DNA of 51,167 bases from the NCBI GenBank assembly GCA_902570265.1, contig CACFXF010000011.1:1-51167 (forward strand), in the 5' to 3' direction. This document shows, piece after piece, positions 9,712-18,745 of this stretch (position 1 is the stretch's first letter; every line of letters starts with the position of its first letter). The stretch is from an uncultured Alphaproteobacteria bacterium. GTDB lineage: Bacteria; Pseudomonadota; Alphaproteobacteria; Rhodobacterales; Rhodobacteraceae. The notes below the pieces were generated by a model. It was not told the origin of the DNA and did no database searches. It saw only the letters and a program-made list of their open reading frames with translations. Position numbers and translations under genes: made by a program.

Positions 9712-10518
9712 TTATTTAATATCATCACTAGTTCTACCAAAAAAAGTTTTTTGTGCTGATTTAGATAGAGAAATGCCAGGTTTGGAGTTGTAAGCAAAAA
9801 CAACAAGCATTCGAGTGGTTTCGCCAATAGTTGGTGTTACTCTGTGCATAGAATTTTTCCCTCGAAATAAAACTAAAGTACCAGGTTGAATATCTAATTT
9901 TGTAGGGTTTTTTTTCTGATGAATAATTTCAGAAACTGAATTATATCCCATATCATTTTTTTCTAAATTTCTGGTGTTTTTTACATATTCAAATTCACCT
10001 CCAGCTTTGGGTTTTTGAAGTAAAAGCGTAATTGCAAAATTTGAATTATCAAAATGCCAACCTAGCTCTTGAGTATCATTGGCGTAATGGATGTTGATCG
10101 AAGAAAATGGATCTGAATATTCATATATATTTTTTTCTTTTACAACCTTAGCAAGAAAATTTTTAAATAATGTTGATCCATAAATACTTTTTAGTTTCGA
10201 ATTTTCTGGGATTTGATCTGTTGTTATGCATCCTTTTGAAGATACTACTTGGTAATTGAATATATGATCTGGGGGAAGTTTGTTGTCAATTTCAGTTAAA
10301 TAAATATTGTGGGTAGACTTTGCATAGTAAGCTTTAAATTGATTTACCTTAGCTTCATTTACTAGTTCTAATAGAGTCTGATTATTGATAAAATTAGGTA
10401 GTGTTAATACTCCTTTTTGATCAAGCTCATTTTCACAACTTCTAATGAATATTTCGTTATCAATTGGATACTGTTTTAAATTAATTATTTGTTTTAGATC
10501 TAGTTCTATATTTGTCAT
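9712..10518 (-). CDS. 2-oxoglutarate/Fe(II)-dependent oxygenase-like protein
   Basis: This 268 aa protein looks like a non-heme iron oxygenase with a double-stranded beta-helix. The first two iron ligands are in GWHFDNSNF (HxD). The distal histidine is in SMHRVTPTIG, and the 2OG-binding arginine follows in TTRMLVVFAY. The stretch QPGTLVLFRGKNSMHRV is the usual strand before the distal histidine, and the tail KTFFGRT also occurs in related family members. The substrate cannot be predicted; such enzymes hydroxylate free amino acids, small molecules or proteins. It stands alone between convergent and divergent neighbours. Confidence 0.78.
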   Translation of the reverse strand: MTNIELDLKQIINLKQYPIDNEIFIRSCENELDQKGVLTLPNFINNQTLLELVNEAKVNQFKAYYAKSTHNIYLTEIDNKLPPDHIFNYQVVSSKGCITTDQIPENSKLKSIYGSTLFKNFLAKVVKEKNIYEYSDPFSSINIHYANDTQELGWHFDNSNFAITLLLQKPKAGGEFEYVKNTRNLEKNDMGYNSVSEIIHQKKNPTKLDIQPGTLVLFRGKNSMHRVTPTIGETTRMLVVFAYNSKPGISLSKSAQKTFFGRTSDDIK

Positions 10519-10663
10519 TTTTTATAGTTGATGTTTATTGAATATCTTAATTACTTCTAAAATAATAACAAATTTGATTATTTGATAAAAAGCAAGTTAA
10601 AATTAGTTGCATAGTTTTTTATTATTTTTAATTGTTCGATATTATGGAGTATATTTAATAAAA

Positions 10664-11755
10664 ATGAATTACAAATTACTTGCTCTTGGTGGTGATGGAA
10701 TAGGTCCTGAAGTTCTGGAATCTGGTTTATCAATATTAGAAGCTATTTCAAAAAAAAATAATTTAAATTTTGAAATATCTTTTGATCTTATAGGTGGAAC
10801 TTGTTGGGATAAATACGGAACTTTTTGTAGGAATTCTACGATTGAAAAAGCTATAGAATCTGATGCTATTCTGGTTGGTGCCGTTGGTGGCCCTAAATGG
10901 GACGCTATGAAGATTAAAGGAGATCCAGAGGAACAGGATGGTTTAATGTGCTTAAGAAAAAAACTAGGAGCATTTTTTGGAATAAGGCCAGCAAAAAACT
11001 ATAAAAGTCTTCAAAATATTATTCCTTTTAATAAAGAATATGTACAAAATTCTGAAATAATTATTTTAAGAGAAATGTGTGGGGGGGTGATGTTTTCAAA
11101 ACCAAGAGGTTTAAAACTTCTAGAAAATGATGAGCGCTATGGATTTGATACTGCTGGTTATAATGAGTTTGAAATAAGGGAATTTGCTAAATGTGGATTT
11201 GAATTAGCAAAAATGTATAATAAAAATATTATTTCCATCGATAAATCTAATGTAATGGAAAGTTATCGTCTCTGGAGAGATGTAGTTCAAGAGGTATCCA
11301 ATGATTATAATAATATCAATTTAGAGCATCTTTATGCAGATAATTGTGCGTATCAGATGATCATGAATCCAAAAAATTTTGATATTATATTAGCTTGCAA
11401 TTTTTTAGGTGATATATTTTCAGATCTTGCAGCTACTATTTCTGGTAGTCTTGGGATGCTACCTTCTGCTTCTCTTTGTGGATCCCCACTAAATAAAACA
11501 AAAGGTATTTATGAACCTGTACATGGAACAGCTCCTGAGTTAGTTGGAACTGGGATGGCCAATCCGATTGGTATGATTTTGAGCATTTCAATGATGTTAA
11601 AGTTTTCATTTGGGCTAGAGGAAATCTCAAAAAAGATAGAATTAGCAATAGATAAAACACTTCAGAAGGGATTTCATACAAAAGATCTTAAAGGCAGTTG
11701 CTCAACAAATGAAATAACAGATCACATAATAAAAGAATTAAAATTATGCCTATAG
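10664..11755 (+). CDS. 3-isopropylmalate dehydrogenase (LeuB)-like decarboxylating dehydrogenase
   Basis: This 363 aa enzyme belongs to the isopropylmalate/isocitrate/tartrate dehydrogenase family, which oxidises and decarboxylates 2-hydroxy acids using NAD. The ATG at 10664 begins MNYKLLALGGDGIGPE, the standard family start; a TTG reading frame extending further upstream adds nonsense sequence and is discarded. Key landmarks are GAVGGPKWD, LREMCGGVMFSKPRG, SIDKSNVMESYRLWRDVV and VHGTAPELVGTGMANPIG. No leuC or leuD is nearby. Instead it overlaps the GMC oxidoreductase by 10 bp and sits in a dehydrogenase run, so a catabolic role is as likely as leucine synthesis. Confidence 0.82.
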   Translation: MNYKLLALGGDGIGPEVLESGLSILEAISKKNNLNFEISFDLIGGTCWDKYGTFCRNSTIEKAIESDAILVGAVGGPKWDAMKIKGDPEEQDGLMCLRKKLGAFFGIRPAKNYKSLQNIIPFNKEYVQNSEIIILREMCGGVMFSKPRGLKLLENDERYGFDTAGYNEFEIREFAKCGFELAKMYNKNIISIDKSNVMESYRLWRDVVQEVSNDYNNINLEHLYADNCAYQMIMNPKNFDIILACNFLGDIFSDLAATISGSLGMLPSASLCGSPLNKTKGIYEPVHGTAPELVGTGMANPIGMILSISMMLKFSFGLEEISKKIELAIDKTLQKGFHTKDLKGSCSTNEITDHIIKELKLCL

Positions 11756-13410
11756 AATTTGATTATATTATCGCAGGTGGAGGATCTGCTGGATGTGTAT
11801 TAGCTTCACGATTAGCAGGCAACTCTAATGATAGTATATGTTTAATTGAGGCAGGAGGAAAAGGTAAAAACCTTTTTATTAAAATGCCTGCTGGTAATGG
11901 ATTTATTTTTGGAAATCCTAAATTTGATTGGGGATATCAATCAGTAAAACAAACCCAATTAAATAATAGACAAATTTATTTTCCTAGAGGCAAAGCTTTG
12001 GGTGGAAGTTCTATAGTTAATGGTATGATTTATATCAGAGGAGTTCCACAAGATTATGATAATTGGAGGCAAATGGGTCTTGATGGCTGGGGATACTCAG
12101 ATTTATTACCTTACTTTAAATATTCTGAAGGATCTATAAATCGAAAAAATAAGTTTCACGGAAATCAAGGGCCATTAAAAGTTGAACCAGCTAGAAACTT
12201 TTCAGAACTAGATAAGGCTTTTATAAAAGCTTCAGTTGAGTCAGGGCATGAATTATTGGATGATTTCAATGCAGATAAAAGATCAGGGGTTTCAAGGGTA
12301 GATAGTACAACCTATCGTGGTGTGAGGCAATCTTCAGCAATTGCTTATTTAAAAAAAAATCCAAAAAATTTAAAAATTTTTACTAATACAAGAGTAAGCA
12401 GAATTTTATTTAAAAAAAATAAGGCAATTGGTATTGAAACTATAGATGGAAGAAAAATCTATGCAGGGAAAGAAGTTATCATATCACAGGGTGCATTTGG
12501 AACACCACAATTGCTTATGCTATCTGGTATAGGTGATGCAAAACATTTGATGTCACATGATATCAAACCCCTTATTGATTTACCTGGAGTTGGACAAAAT
12601 CTAGCTGACCATTTGGATGTATCTATTCAATACGGTTCAGATAGAACGGATTTAAGCACTGCAAGATATCAGAGAATTGATCGTGCTGCGGTTTTGATGG
12701 GGAAATGGCTTTTAAATGGAAGTGGACCTGGTGGAGGTTCTTTATTTTCAACTATGCTTTTCCATTCATTTAATGATCCAAATTACCCTGAGTTACAAAT
12801 TTACATGACCCCAATGAATATTGATGAAAACTTAAGTGATGGAGAAAATGAAAGTGCATCAATCTTTCAATCTTTAGGAAGAAAATTATTGGTGAGAGGA
12901 AAAAAAGTGGCAAAACCAGGGGTTCAAATTGATATTAATCTTGAAAGACCAAGATCATTAGGCAAGGTAAGTTTATATAGTTCAAATCCTTCTGATTACC
13001 CTAAAATAGATCCTAATTATTTAAGTAACAAAAAAGATTTAGATGATCTTGTTGAGGGTGTTAAAGAAGTAAGAAAAATTATGTCAGATCCGAATATAAG
13101 TAAATATCTAAATGGAGAAAAAGGATATTGGAAAAATATAAGCACAGATGAAGAAATTATATCTGCGATAAGAAATACGGCTTACACTGGGCATCATCCT
13201 TGTTCTACAGCAAAAATGGGTAACGAAAATGATATTAATTCTGTTGTAGATAAGGAATTGAAAGTGTTTGGTATTGAAGGTTTAAGGATTTGTGATGCGT
13301 CTGCTATGCCTTCACAAATTACAGGTAATTTATATGCGACTGTATTAGCAATGGCAGAAAAAGCATCAGACATAATTCTAAAAAAAGAAATTAAAAAACC
13401 AGAGTTTTGA
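11746..13410 (+). CDS. GMC-family FAD oxidoreductase (choline/alcohol dehydrogenase-like)
   Basis: This 554 aa flavoprotein oxidises alcohols to aldehydes. The FAD-binding motif IIAGGGSAGCVLASRLAG starts at residue 8. The two GMC signatures are visible as RGKALGGSSIVNGMIYIRG and GAFGTPQLLMLSGIG, and the active-site histidine region is GHHPCSTAKMG near residue 483. The C-terminus LRICDASAMPSQITGN is typical. It overlaps the upstream LeuB-like gene and is followed 19 bp later by an aldehyde dehydrogenase. The pair can therefore carry an alcohol through aldehyde to acid. The substrate could be choline, a polyol or another primary alcohol. Confidence 0.9.
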   Translation: MPIEFDYIIAGGGSAGCVLASRLAGNSNDSICLIEAGGKGKNLFIKMPAGNGFIFGNPKFDWGYQSVKQTQLNNRQIYFPRGKALGGSSIVNGMIYIRGVPQDYDNWRQMGLDGWGYSDLLPYFKYSEGSINRKNKFHGNQGPLKVEPARNFSELDKAFIKASVESGHELLDDFNADKRSGVSRVDSTTYRGVRQSSAIAYLKKNPKNLKIFTNTRVSRILFKKNKAIGIETIDGRKIYAGKEVIISQGAFGTPQLLMLSGIGDAKHLMSHDIKPLIDLPGVGQNLADHLDVSIQYGSDRTDLSTARYQRIDRAAVLMGKWLLNGSGPGGGSLFSTMLFHSFNDPNYPELQIYMTPMNIDENLSDGENESASIFQSLGRKLLVRGKKVAKPGVQIDINLERPRSLGKVSLYSSNPSDYPKIDPNYLSNKKDLDDLVEGVKEVRKIMSDPNISKYLNGEKGYWKNISTDEEIISAIRNTAYTGHHPCSTAKMGNENDINSVVDKELKVFGIEGLRICDASAMPSQITGNLYATVLAMAEKASDIILKKEIKKPEF

Positions 13411-13429
13411 ATCAATAGGATAAAATTAA

Positions 13430-14911
13430 ATGACAGAATTAAAAAAATTTAATTATTTTGTAAATAATGAATGGAAAAAACCAGTATCAAAAGAATATTT
13501 TCAAAGTGAAAATCCTGCTACAGGACGTCCTTGGGCATTAGTTCCAGATTGTAGTCAAGAAGATGTAGATTTAGCAGTGAAAGCAGCAAAAAATGCTTTT
13601 TATTATGGACCTTGGGGTAAAATGATGCCAGCTGAAAGAGGTAGGTGCCTAAGAAAAATTGGAGATATAATCTCAAAAAATGCTAAACGTATTGGAAAAG
13701 TTGAAACAACTGATAATGGGAAGCTTCCAAAAAATATTACTCCAAGTTTGCAGAAAAATTCATGGCAAGTTGATAGCTGGAATTATTATTCAGGTATGTG
13801 TGATAAATTTGAAGGTAGTCTTATTCCTGCGGAAGTTCCTAATATTCATAATTATTTACAATGGGAACCTTTTGGAGTTGTTGCTCAAATACTTCCTTGG
13901 AACTCTCCTATTGGAACACTAATTTGGAAATTAGCACCTTGTCTAGCAGCAGGTAATACAGTTGTTCTCAAACCTTCAGAGTTTGCAAGTTGTTCAACTT
14001 TGGAATTAATGGATGTTTTATTGGAAGCTAATTTACCACCTGGAGTTATAAATGTGGTAACTGGTTTTGGCAACAAAATTGTTGAACCTTTAGTTGATCA
14101 TGAAGATGTTAGAATGGTATCTTTTACAGGTGGTACCAATGGAGGTCGTATAGTTGCAGGAATTGCTGCAAAAAGTGCTAAACCAACAGTAATGGAACTA
14201 GGAGGTAAATCTCCACAAATTGTACTCCCTGATTGTGATTTAGAACTTGCGGTTAATGGTATTATTTCAGGAATTTTTCCTGCTGCGGGACAAAGTTGTA
14301 TTTCTGGATCTAGATTATTGATTCATGAGAATGTTATTGAAGAATTTACTAATTTGTTAGTTGAAGCTGTTAAAGATGCAAAAGTTGGGAATCCCAACGA
14401 TCCTTTAACACATGTAGGGCCGATTGCTCATAAACTACACTACGAAAATATTTTGAAAAAAATTGAAAAAGCAATTAATGATGGACACCAATTAATATTA
14501 GATGGAAGAGCTAAATCAAAGTCTGAAGGATACTATATAGGCCCAACTATTTTTAAGAACGTTCCCAATGAAACTGATTTATCTCAAAATGAAGTGTTCG
14601 GTCCTGTAGTTTCTACACAATCATGGGTAGAAGAAGAAGAAGTCATTAAAATTGCAAATGATACTATTTACGGGCTTGCGGCTGGTATCTGGTCAAAAGA
14701 TGTTGCAAAAGCAATGAGGATAGCAAATAGAATTGAAGCAGGAACAGTTTATATTAATAATTACTTTAATGCTTCTACTCAAAGCCCAGTTGGTGGATTT
14801 AAACAATCTGGTTATGGTCGCGAAAATGGTTGGGAAGGTATGAGATGTTTCATGCAAACAAAATCTGTTTGGTTATCAACAAGTCCTTCTGAAAACAACC
14901 CATTTGTATAA
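13430..14911 (+). CDS. NAD(P)-dependent aldehyde dehydrogenase
   Basis: This 493 aa enzyme belongs to the ALDH superfamily and oxidises an aldehyde to the acid. The general-base glutamate is E256 in MELGGKSP and the catalytic cysteine is C290 in AGQSCISGSRL. PWNSPIGTLIWK and KPSEFASCS are the usual cofactor-binding stretches, and the C-terminal PVGGFKQSGYGRENG is also present. Length is normal. The gene sits 19 bp after the GMC oxidoreductase, and the probable job is to remove the aldehyde made by that enzyme. An Ldh2-type dehydrogenase follows 54 bp later in the same direction. Confidence 0.92.
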   Translation: MTELKKFNYFVNNEWKKPVSKEYFQSENPATGRPWALVPDCSQEDVDLAVKAAKNAFYYGPWGKMMPAERGRCLRKIGDIISKNAKRIGKVETTDNGKLPKNITPSLQKNSWQVDSWNYYSGMCDKFEGSLIPAEVPNIHNYLQWEPFGVVAQILPWNSPIGTLIWKLAPCLAAGNTVVLKPSEFASCSTLELMDVLLEANLPPGVINVVTGFGNKIVEPLVDHEDVRMVSFTGGTNGGRIVAGIAAKSAKPTVMELGGKSPQIVLPDCDLELAVNGIISGIFPAAGQSCISGSRLLIHENVIEEFTNLLVEAVKDAKVGNPNDPLTHVGPIAHKLHYENILKKIEKAINDGHQLILDGRAKSKSEGYYIGPTIFKNVPNETDLSQNEVFGPVVSTQSWVEEEEVIKIANDTIYGLAAGIWSKDVAKAMRIANRIEAGTVYINNYFNASTQSPVGGFKQSGYGRENGWEGMRCFMQTKSVWLSTSPSENNPFV

Positions 14912-14965
14912 TAATATGAGAATAATATTTCTTTAGATTGAAGTTATAATTATAAGGAAAAATTT

Positions 14966-15994
14966 TTGACTACAATTTCAAAAATCGATTTAAAAGACAA
15001 TAGAGTTGTTTTATCAGTATCTAAAGTTGATAATTTATTAAAAAGAATATTTATATCGTTAGGTTGCTCAAGCAAAAAAGCTTCTGAAATATCCGAGCAC
15101 CTAATTGACGCAAGTTTGTGTGGTGTTGAAAGCCATGGGATATTTCGTGTTTTGCAATATGTAGAATGGTATAAAAAAGGATACTTATCCACTTCTGCAA
15201 AACCTGAGCTTAAAAAACTTTCACCAAATACATTTGAAATTGACGGCGGTGGTGGTTTAGGTATTCCAGTTATGAATTTTGCATTTAAAAAAGCAATCTC
15301 TAATTCAAAAAAAAACAGTATTTCTGCTGTAGCAATTAAAAATGTTGGGCATACAGGTCGACTTGGTTTTTATGCAGATTATGCTGCTGAAAAAGGTTTG
15401 ATGACTATTCTAATAAGTGGTGGAAATAGAAAAGAATGGTCTCAAGTAGCTCCATACGGAGGGATTGAAGGAAAATTACCAACAAATCCATGGTGTATAG
15501 GTTTTCCCGGTGGACTCAATGGTCCAGTTGTACTTGACTTTGCCACCTCAAAGATCGCTGGAGGATTGATATATGCTGCAAAGTCAGCTGGTGGATTATT
15601 ACCAGAAGGAAGTATAATTGATAAAAAAGGAAATTTAACTAGAAATCCAGATCACTATTTTGATGGTGGAGCGATCTTGCCATTTGGAAAACATAAAGGC
15701 TTTGGACTTTCACTTATAGCACAACTTATTGCTGAAAGTATGTTGGGTAAAGTTAAAAAAGAGGCAAACTGGCTACTTATAACCATAAAGACCAGTATAT
15801 ATAATACAGATAATCAATTGAAAGAATTAGCAAGTGAAATTTTATCAGATGTAATTAATTGTAAAACTGCATCTGGTTTTAGTAATATTCAAATTCCAGG
15901 TGAACTTGAGAGAGAAAATAAGAAAAAATCAAATAATAAAATTTATTTACCAAAAAAAACATGGGATCAAATACTTAGGATATTGCCAAATTAA
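14966..15994 (+). CDS. Ldh2-family malate/L-lactate dehydrogenase-like oxidoreductase
   Basis: This 342 aa NAD(P)-dependent enzyme belongs to the malate/L-lactate/sulfolactate dehydrogenase family, not to Rossmann-type LDH. Visible landmarks are GVESHGIFRVLQYV, the catalytic-histidine motif NVGHTGRLGFYADYAA, the LPTNPW stretch, PVVLDFATSKIAGG, LPFGKHKGFGLSL and the C-terminal IPGELERE. It starts at TTG 14966, with the purine-rich AAGGAAA 5 nt upstream as ribosome binding site. It closes the redox run begun by the LeuB-like gene and probably handles a 2-hydroxy acid. Confidence 0.85.
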   Translation: MTTISKIDLKDNRVVLSVSKVDNLLKRIFISLGCSSKKASEISEHLIDASLCGVESHGIFRVLQYVEWYKKGYLSTSAKPELKKLSPNTFEIDGGGGLGIPVMNFAFKKAISNSKKNSISAVAIKNVGHTGRLGFYADYAAEKGLMTILISGGNRKEWSQVAPYGGIEGKLPTNPWCIGFPGGLNGPVVLDFATSKIAGGLIYAAKSAGGLLPEGSIIDKKGNLTRNPDHYFDGGAILPFGKHKGFGLSLIAQLIAESMLGKVKKEANWLLITIKTSIYNTDNQLKELASEILSDVINCKTASGFSNIQIPGELERENKKKSNNKIYLPKKTWDQILRILPN

Positions 15995-16031
15995 AACTAA
16001 AATTAAAAAATCTTAATTAATAACTTCTGCC

Positions 16032-16790
16032 TTAAAAAAATAAAGCATATCCATCTTCAGTTATAATTTTTTTCAATTTAGTTTCATATAATTCAGATAA
16101 AAAAACTTCATTTAAAATTTCATTTATATGACCAGAAAAAACATTCTTTCCTTCTTTAAGTGCAATTACATATTCTGAGTATCTACTAATACTGTTGATA
16201 TCATGCGTTGATAAAAAAATAGTAAGTTTTAGGTCTTTATTTAGATTGGTAATAAGTTTAAAAAAATCTTGCGTTCTAGCGAAATCAAGTGATGAAGTAG
16301 GTTCATCTAATAATAATAAATTAGCCTGTTGCGCTAAAGCTCTTGCAAGCGTTGCTCTTTGCATTTCCCCACCTGATAGAGATTTAACTAGTTGATTTTT
16401 TTTCGACCATAAATTTAATTTATTAAGTGCTTCTTCAACTATATCATAATCTTTTTTATTCTCTGATAGAAACCAATTAGTAAATGAATTTCTTCCTAAA
16501 AAAATATACTCTATCAGAGACATACCTTCAGGTATACCAATAATTTGGGGTACATATGCACAATTAAAATTATTAGATCTTTTGAATAACTCCTTACCAT
16601 TTTTGTTGTTTATAAAGAGTGAACCTTTATAATTTAATAAACCTGCTAAAGTTTTTAATAACGTAGTTTTTCCGGCACCGTTAGGACCGATTATTGATAC
16701 ATAACTTCCAGAAGGAAAATCAAAAGAAATTTTGTCAATTATATTTATATTATTTTTATAAACAGTAAGATTTTTAGCTTTATATGCCAT
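16032..16790 (-). CDS. ABC transporter ATP-binding protein (BtuD/FecE type)
   Basis: This 252 aa ATPase energises a metal-chelate or cobalamin importer. Walker A is GPNGAGKTTLL, the signature is LSGGEMQRATLARAL, Walker B is LLLLDEPTSSLD, and the H-loop is STHDI. The ATG at 16790 overlaps the permease TGA by one base in a TGATG arrangement, which is better supported than the TTG one codon earlier. It is the last gene of a three-gene minus-strand operon (binding protein, permease, ATPase). A 220-270 residue stand-alone ATPase is normal for this type. Confidence 0.9.
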   Translation of the reverse strand: MAYKAKNLTVYKNNINIIDKISFDFPSGSYVSIIGPNGAGKTTLLKTLAGLLNYKGSLFINNKNGKELFKRSNNFNCAYVPQIIGIPEGMSLIEYIFLGRNSFTNWFLSENKKDYDIVEEALNKLNLWSKKNQLVKSLSGGEMQRATLARALAQQANLLLLDEPTSSLDFARTQDFFKLITNLNKDLKLTIFLSTHDINSISRYSEYVIALKEGKNVFSGHINEILNEVFLSELYETKLKKIITEDGYALFF

Positions 16791-17821
16791 CAAAAAGATC
16801 CTTTTGATGCTTTTAGTAAAAATGCAAAAAAAGGTGCACCAATAAAGGCAGTAACAATACCTATTGGTAATTCTGCTGGTGATATAACAATCCTCGAAAA
16901 AGTATCAGCAAATGTTAAAAAAGCACCTCCTACAAGTGCTGATAAAGGTATCATTACTCTATAACTGGAGCTAACAGTTAGTCTTACGATATGCGGAATT
17001 ACAAGCCCTACAAAAGCTATTAATCCGCTTAAAGATACTGCAACAGCTGTTAATAGCGATGATGCTGTTAAAACAATAAAATAAGTAATATTTGGATTTC
17101 CACCTAACATCCGCGCTTCATCCTCTGAAAGACGAAGTAAATCTAATTCTTTTCTAAATAAATAAATTACTAAAAAGCAAATTACAAAATATGGTGTTAT
17201 TGTAATTACTTCATCCCATCCAGAAGTTAATAATCTTCCTATTATCCAACTATATATTTCTTGCATTGATGAATAATATTTATGCATAAAGTATGTTTGA
17301 CATGATGTTAAAAAAGCTGCAGTAGCTACACCGGCAAGTAATAGGCTTGGAATAGTTTTTCCTGCATTTATGGATATAAATGCAGCACATATCACTGCTC
17401 CTAATGCCCCAATAAATGCTCCAATTTGTACGGAATTAATTATAAAAAAAGAAAAGTTTATGTTATATACAATAATTAAAGTTACTCCCAAACCTGCACC
17501 AGCTGCTGATCCTAATAAAAAAGGATCAGCTAAAGGATTTTTAAACACTCCTTGAAAGCCACAACCTGCAATTGCTAGTGAAGCACCCACAAGAAAACCT
17601 AGACAAAATCTTGGTAATCTCCATTCAAAGATAATGATTTGATTTATTTTGTTAATTTCAATTTGACCTTGGTTTTCCAAAAAATAATAAATAAATAAAT
17701 CAATAATCTCCCTAGGAGATATTTTTGCAGCACCTAATCCAATACTTAAAAGGAAAGACAAAAAAACTAAAGAAATTGAAATTATTAATGACTTACTTGA
17801 AATTTTAAAAACTTTTTCCAT
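16790..17821 (-). CDS. FecCD/BtuC-type ABC transporter permease
   Basis: This 343 aa inner-membrane protein is a strongly hydrophobic permease with the roughly ten membrane spans typical of FecCD/BtuC. Family landmarks include WRLPRFCLGFLVGASLAIAGCGFQGVFKNPLADPFLLG, LLLAGVA, SGLIAFVGLVIPHIVR and the C-terminal ELPIGIVTAFIGAPFFAFLL. The ATG at 17821 is used here; a GTG three codons upstream is possible, and no strong ribosome binding site decides between them. It couples to the ATPase by a one-base stop/start overlap. The substrate is probably cobalamin, heme or an iron-siderophore. No TonB receptor or cobalamin riboswitch is seen nearby. Confidence 0.9.
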   Translation of the reverse strand: MEKVFKISSKSLIISISLVFLSFLLSIGLGAAKISPREIIDLFIYYFLENQGQIEINKINQIIIFEWRLPRFCLGFLVGASLAIAGCGFQGVFKNPLADPFLLGSAAGAGLGVTLIIVYNINFSFFIINSVQIGAFIGALGAVICAAFISINAGKTIPSLLLAGVATAAFLTSCQTYFMHKYYSSMQEIYSWIIGRLLTSGWDEVITITPYFVICFLVIYLFRKELDLLRLSEDEARMLGGNPNITYFIVLTASSLLTAVAVSLSGLIAFVGLVIPHIVRLTVSSSYRVMIPLSALVGGAFLTFADTFSRIVISPAELPIGIVTAFIGAPFFAFLLKASKGSF

Positions 17822-17857
17822 GAAAGGCACTTTGCTTTTTTATAATTAATATTACAA

Positions 17858-18700
17858 TCAATTATTTGAGTATTCCGCTAAAATATTAACAAAATCCAAA
17901 ATCCTTGGTCCCCATCTAGAAGCAATATCTTTTTGTAGTAATATGATATTATTTTTTTTAACTGCGTTAATGTAACTCCATCCTGATCTAGATTTTAAAA
18001 GTTCAGAATATTTTTCATTTTTACCTGGTAATATTATAAGCTCTGGATTTTCTGAAATTATAAGTTCCGGTGAGAGTTTTGGATAACCTAACCCTGAAAT
18101 GTCAGCAGAATCTGCTATATTTTCAAAGTTCATTTTTTGATAGATATCTCCAATAAAACTAAACTTAGAAGGGCTGTAATAATTTTGATCAATTTCGTGA
18201 TAAACTTTAATTGGATTTTTGTTTTTTCTTAAGGATACAAAAGCTTTCATTTTATTTTGCATATTTAAAATTAGTTTTTGTGCTTTTTCTGTATTACCTG
18301 TCTTTTTTCCTAATAAATCAATTTGATCTAATATCTGCTCAAAATTATTTGGTGCAGGAAGATAAATTGTTTCAATTCCTAGTTTACTTAAAGCTTCTTT
18401 TAAATTTCTAATGTTAAATGATAATATGACCAGATCAGGTTTATATAAACTAATAGTTTCAACATTAGGTTCATATGCTGAAATTTTTGTTCTAGGCGCT
18501 TCAATAGGAAAATTTGATAGGCTATCGACAGCTATTACTTGATTTTCTGATCCTATTTCAAACAAAATTTCTGTAATAGATGGAGATAGAGACATAATTC
18601 TTTTTGGAATTATTTCATTAGCATTAATTGCTAAATTAAAAAAAAATAGAATTAATATAGAGAAATATGAACTCTTTAAAATTTGCAAAACAAAATTCAT
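17858..18700 (-). CDS. Periplasmic substrate-binding protein (BtuF/FhuD-like)
   Basis: This 280 aa protein should bind the ligand in the periplasm and deliver it to the adjacent permease. The first 27 residues form a signal peptide (hydrophobic ILILFFFNLAINA, then NE). The mature protein begins with PKRIMSLSPSITEILFEIGSENQVIAV, the standard opening of class III cobalamin or iron-chelate binding proteins, followed by YEPNVETISLYKPDLVILS. There is no lipobox cysteine. It is the first gene of the importer operon. The closest general match is BtuF, but the ligand cannot be fixed by reading. Confidence 0.85.
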   Translation of the reverse strand: MNFVLQILKSSYFSILILFFFNLAINANEIIPKRIMSLSPSITEILFEIGSENQVIAVDSLSNFPIEAPRTKISAYEPNVETISLYKPDLVILSFNIRNLKEALSKLGIETIYLPAPNNFEQILDQIDLLGKKTGNTEKAQKLILNMQNKMKAFVSLRKNKNPIKVYHEIDQNYYSPSKFSFIGDIYQKMNFENIADSADISGLGYPKLSPELIISENPELIILPGKNEKYSELLKSRSGWSYINAVKKNNIILLQKDIASRWGPRILDFVNILAEYSNN

Positions 18701-18745
18701 AAAGTAATAATTTTATAATAACATTTATTGATAAAAATAAGGTTT

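Noticed and set aside
10607-10663. Longer LeuB-like protein from an upstream TTG
   Set aside because: The extra 19 residues are not part of the family, whose N-terminus matches exactly from the ATG at 10664.
14950-15192. Minus-strand 80-codon frame inside the Ldh2-type gene
   Set aside because: It is a shadow of a well-supported plus-strand gene and shows no family features; the same applies to other antisense frames inside long genes.
18701-18745. Cobalamin riboswitch in front of the BtuF-like operon
   Set aside because: Only 45 bp separate the gene from its neighbour, far too short, and no B12-box sequence is present.
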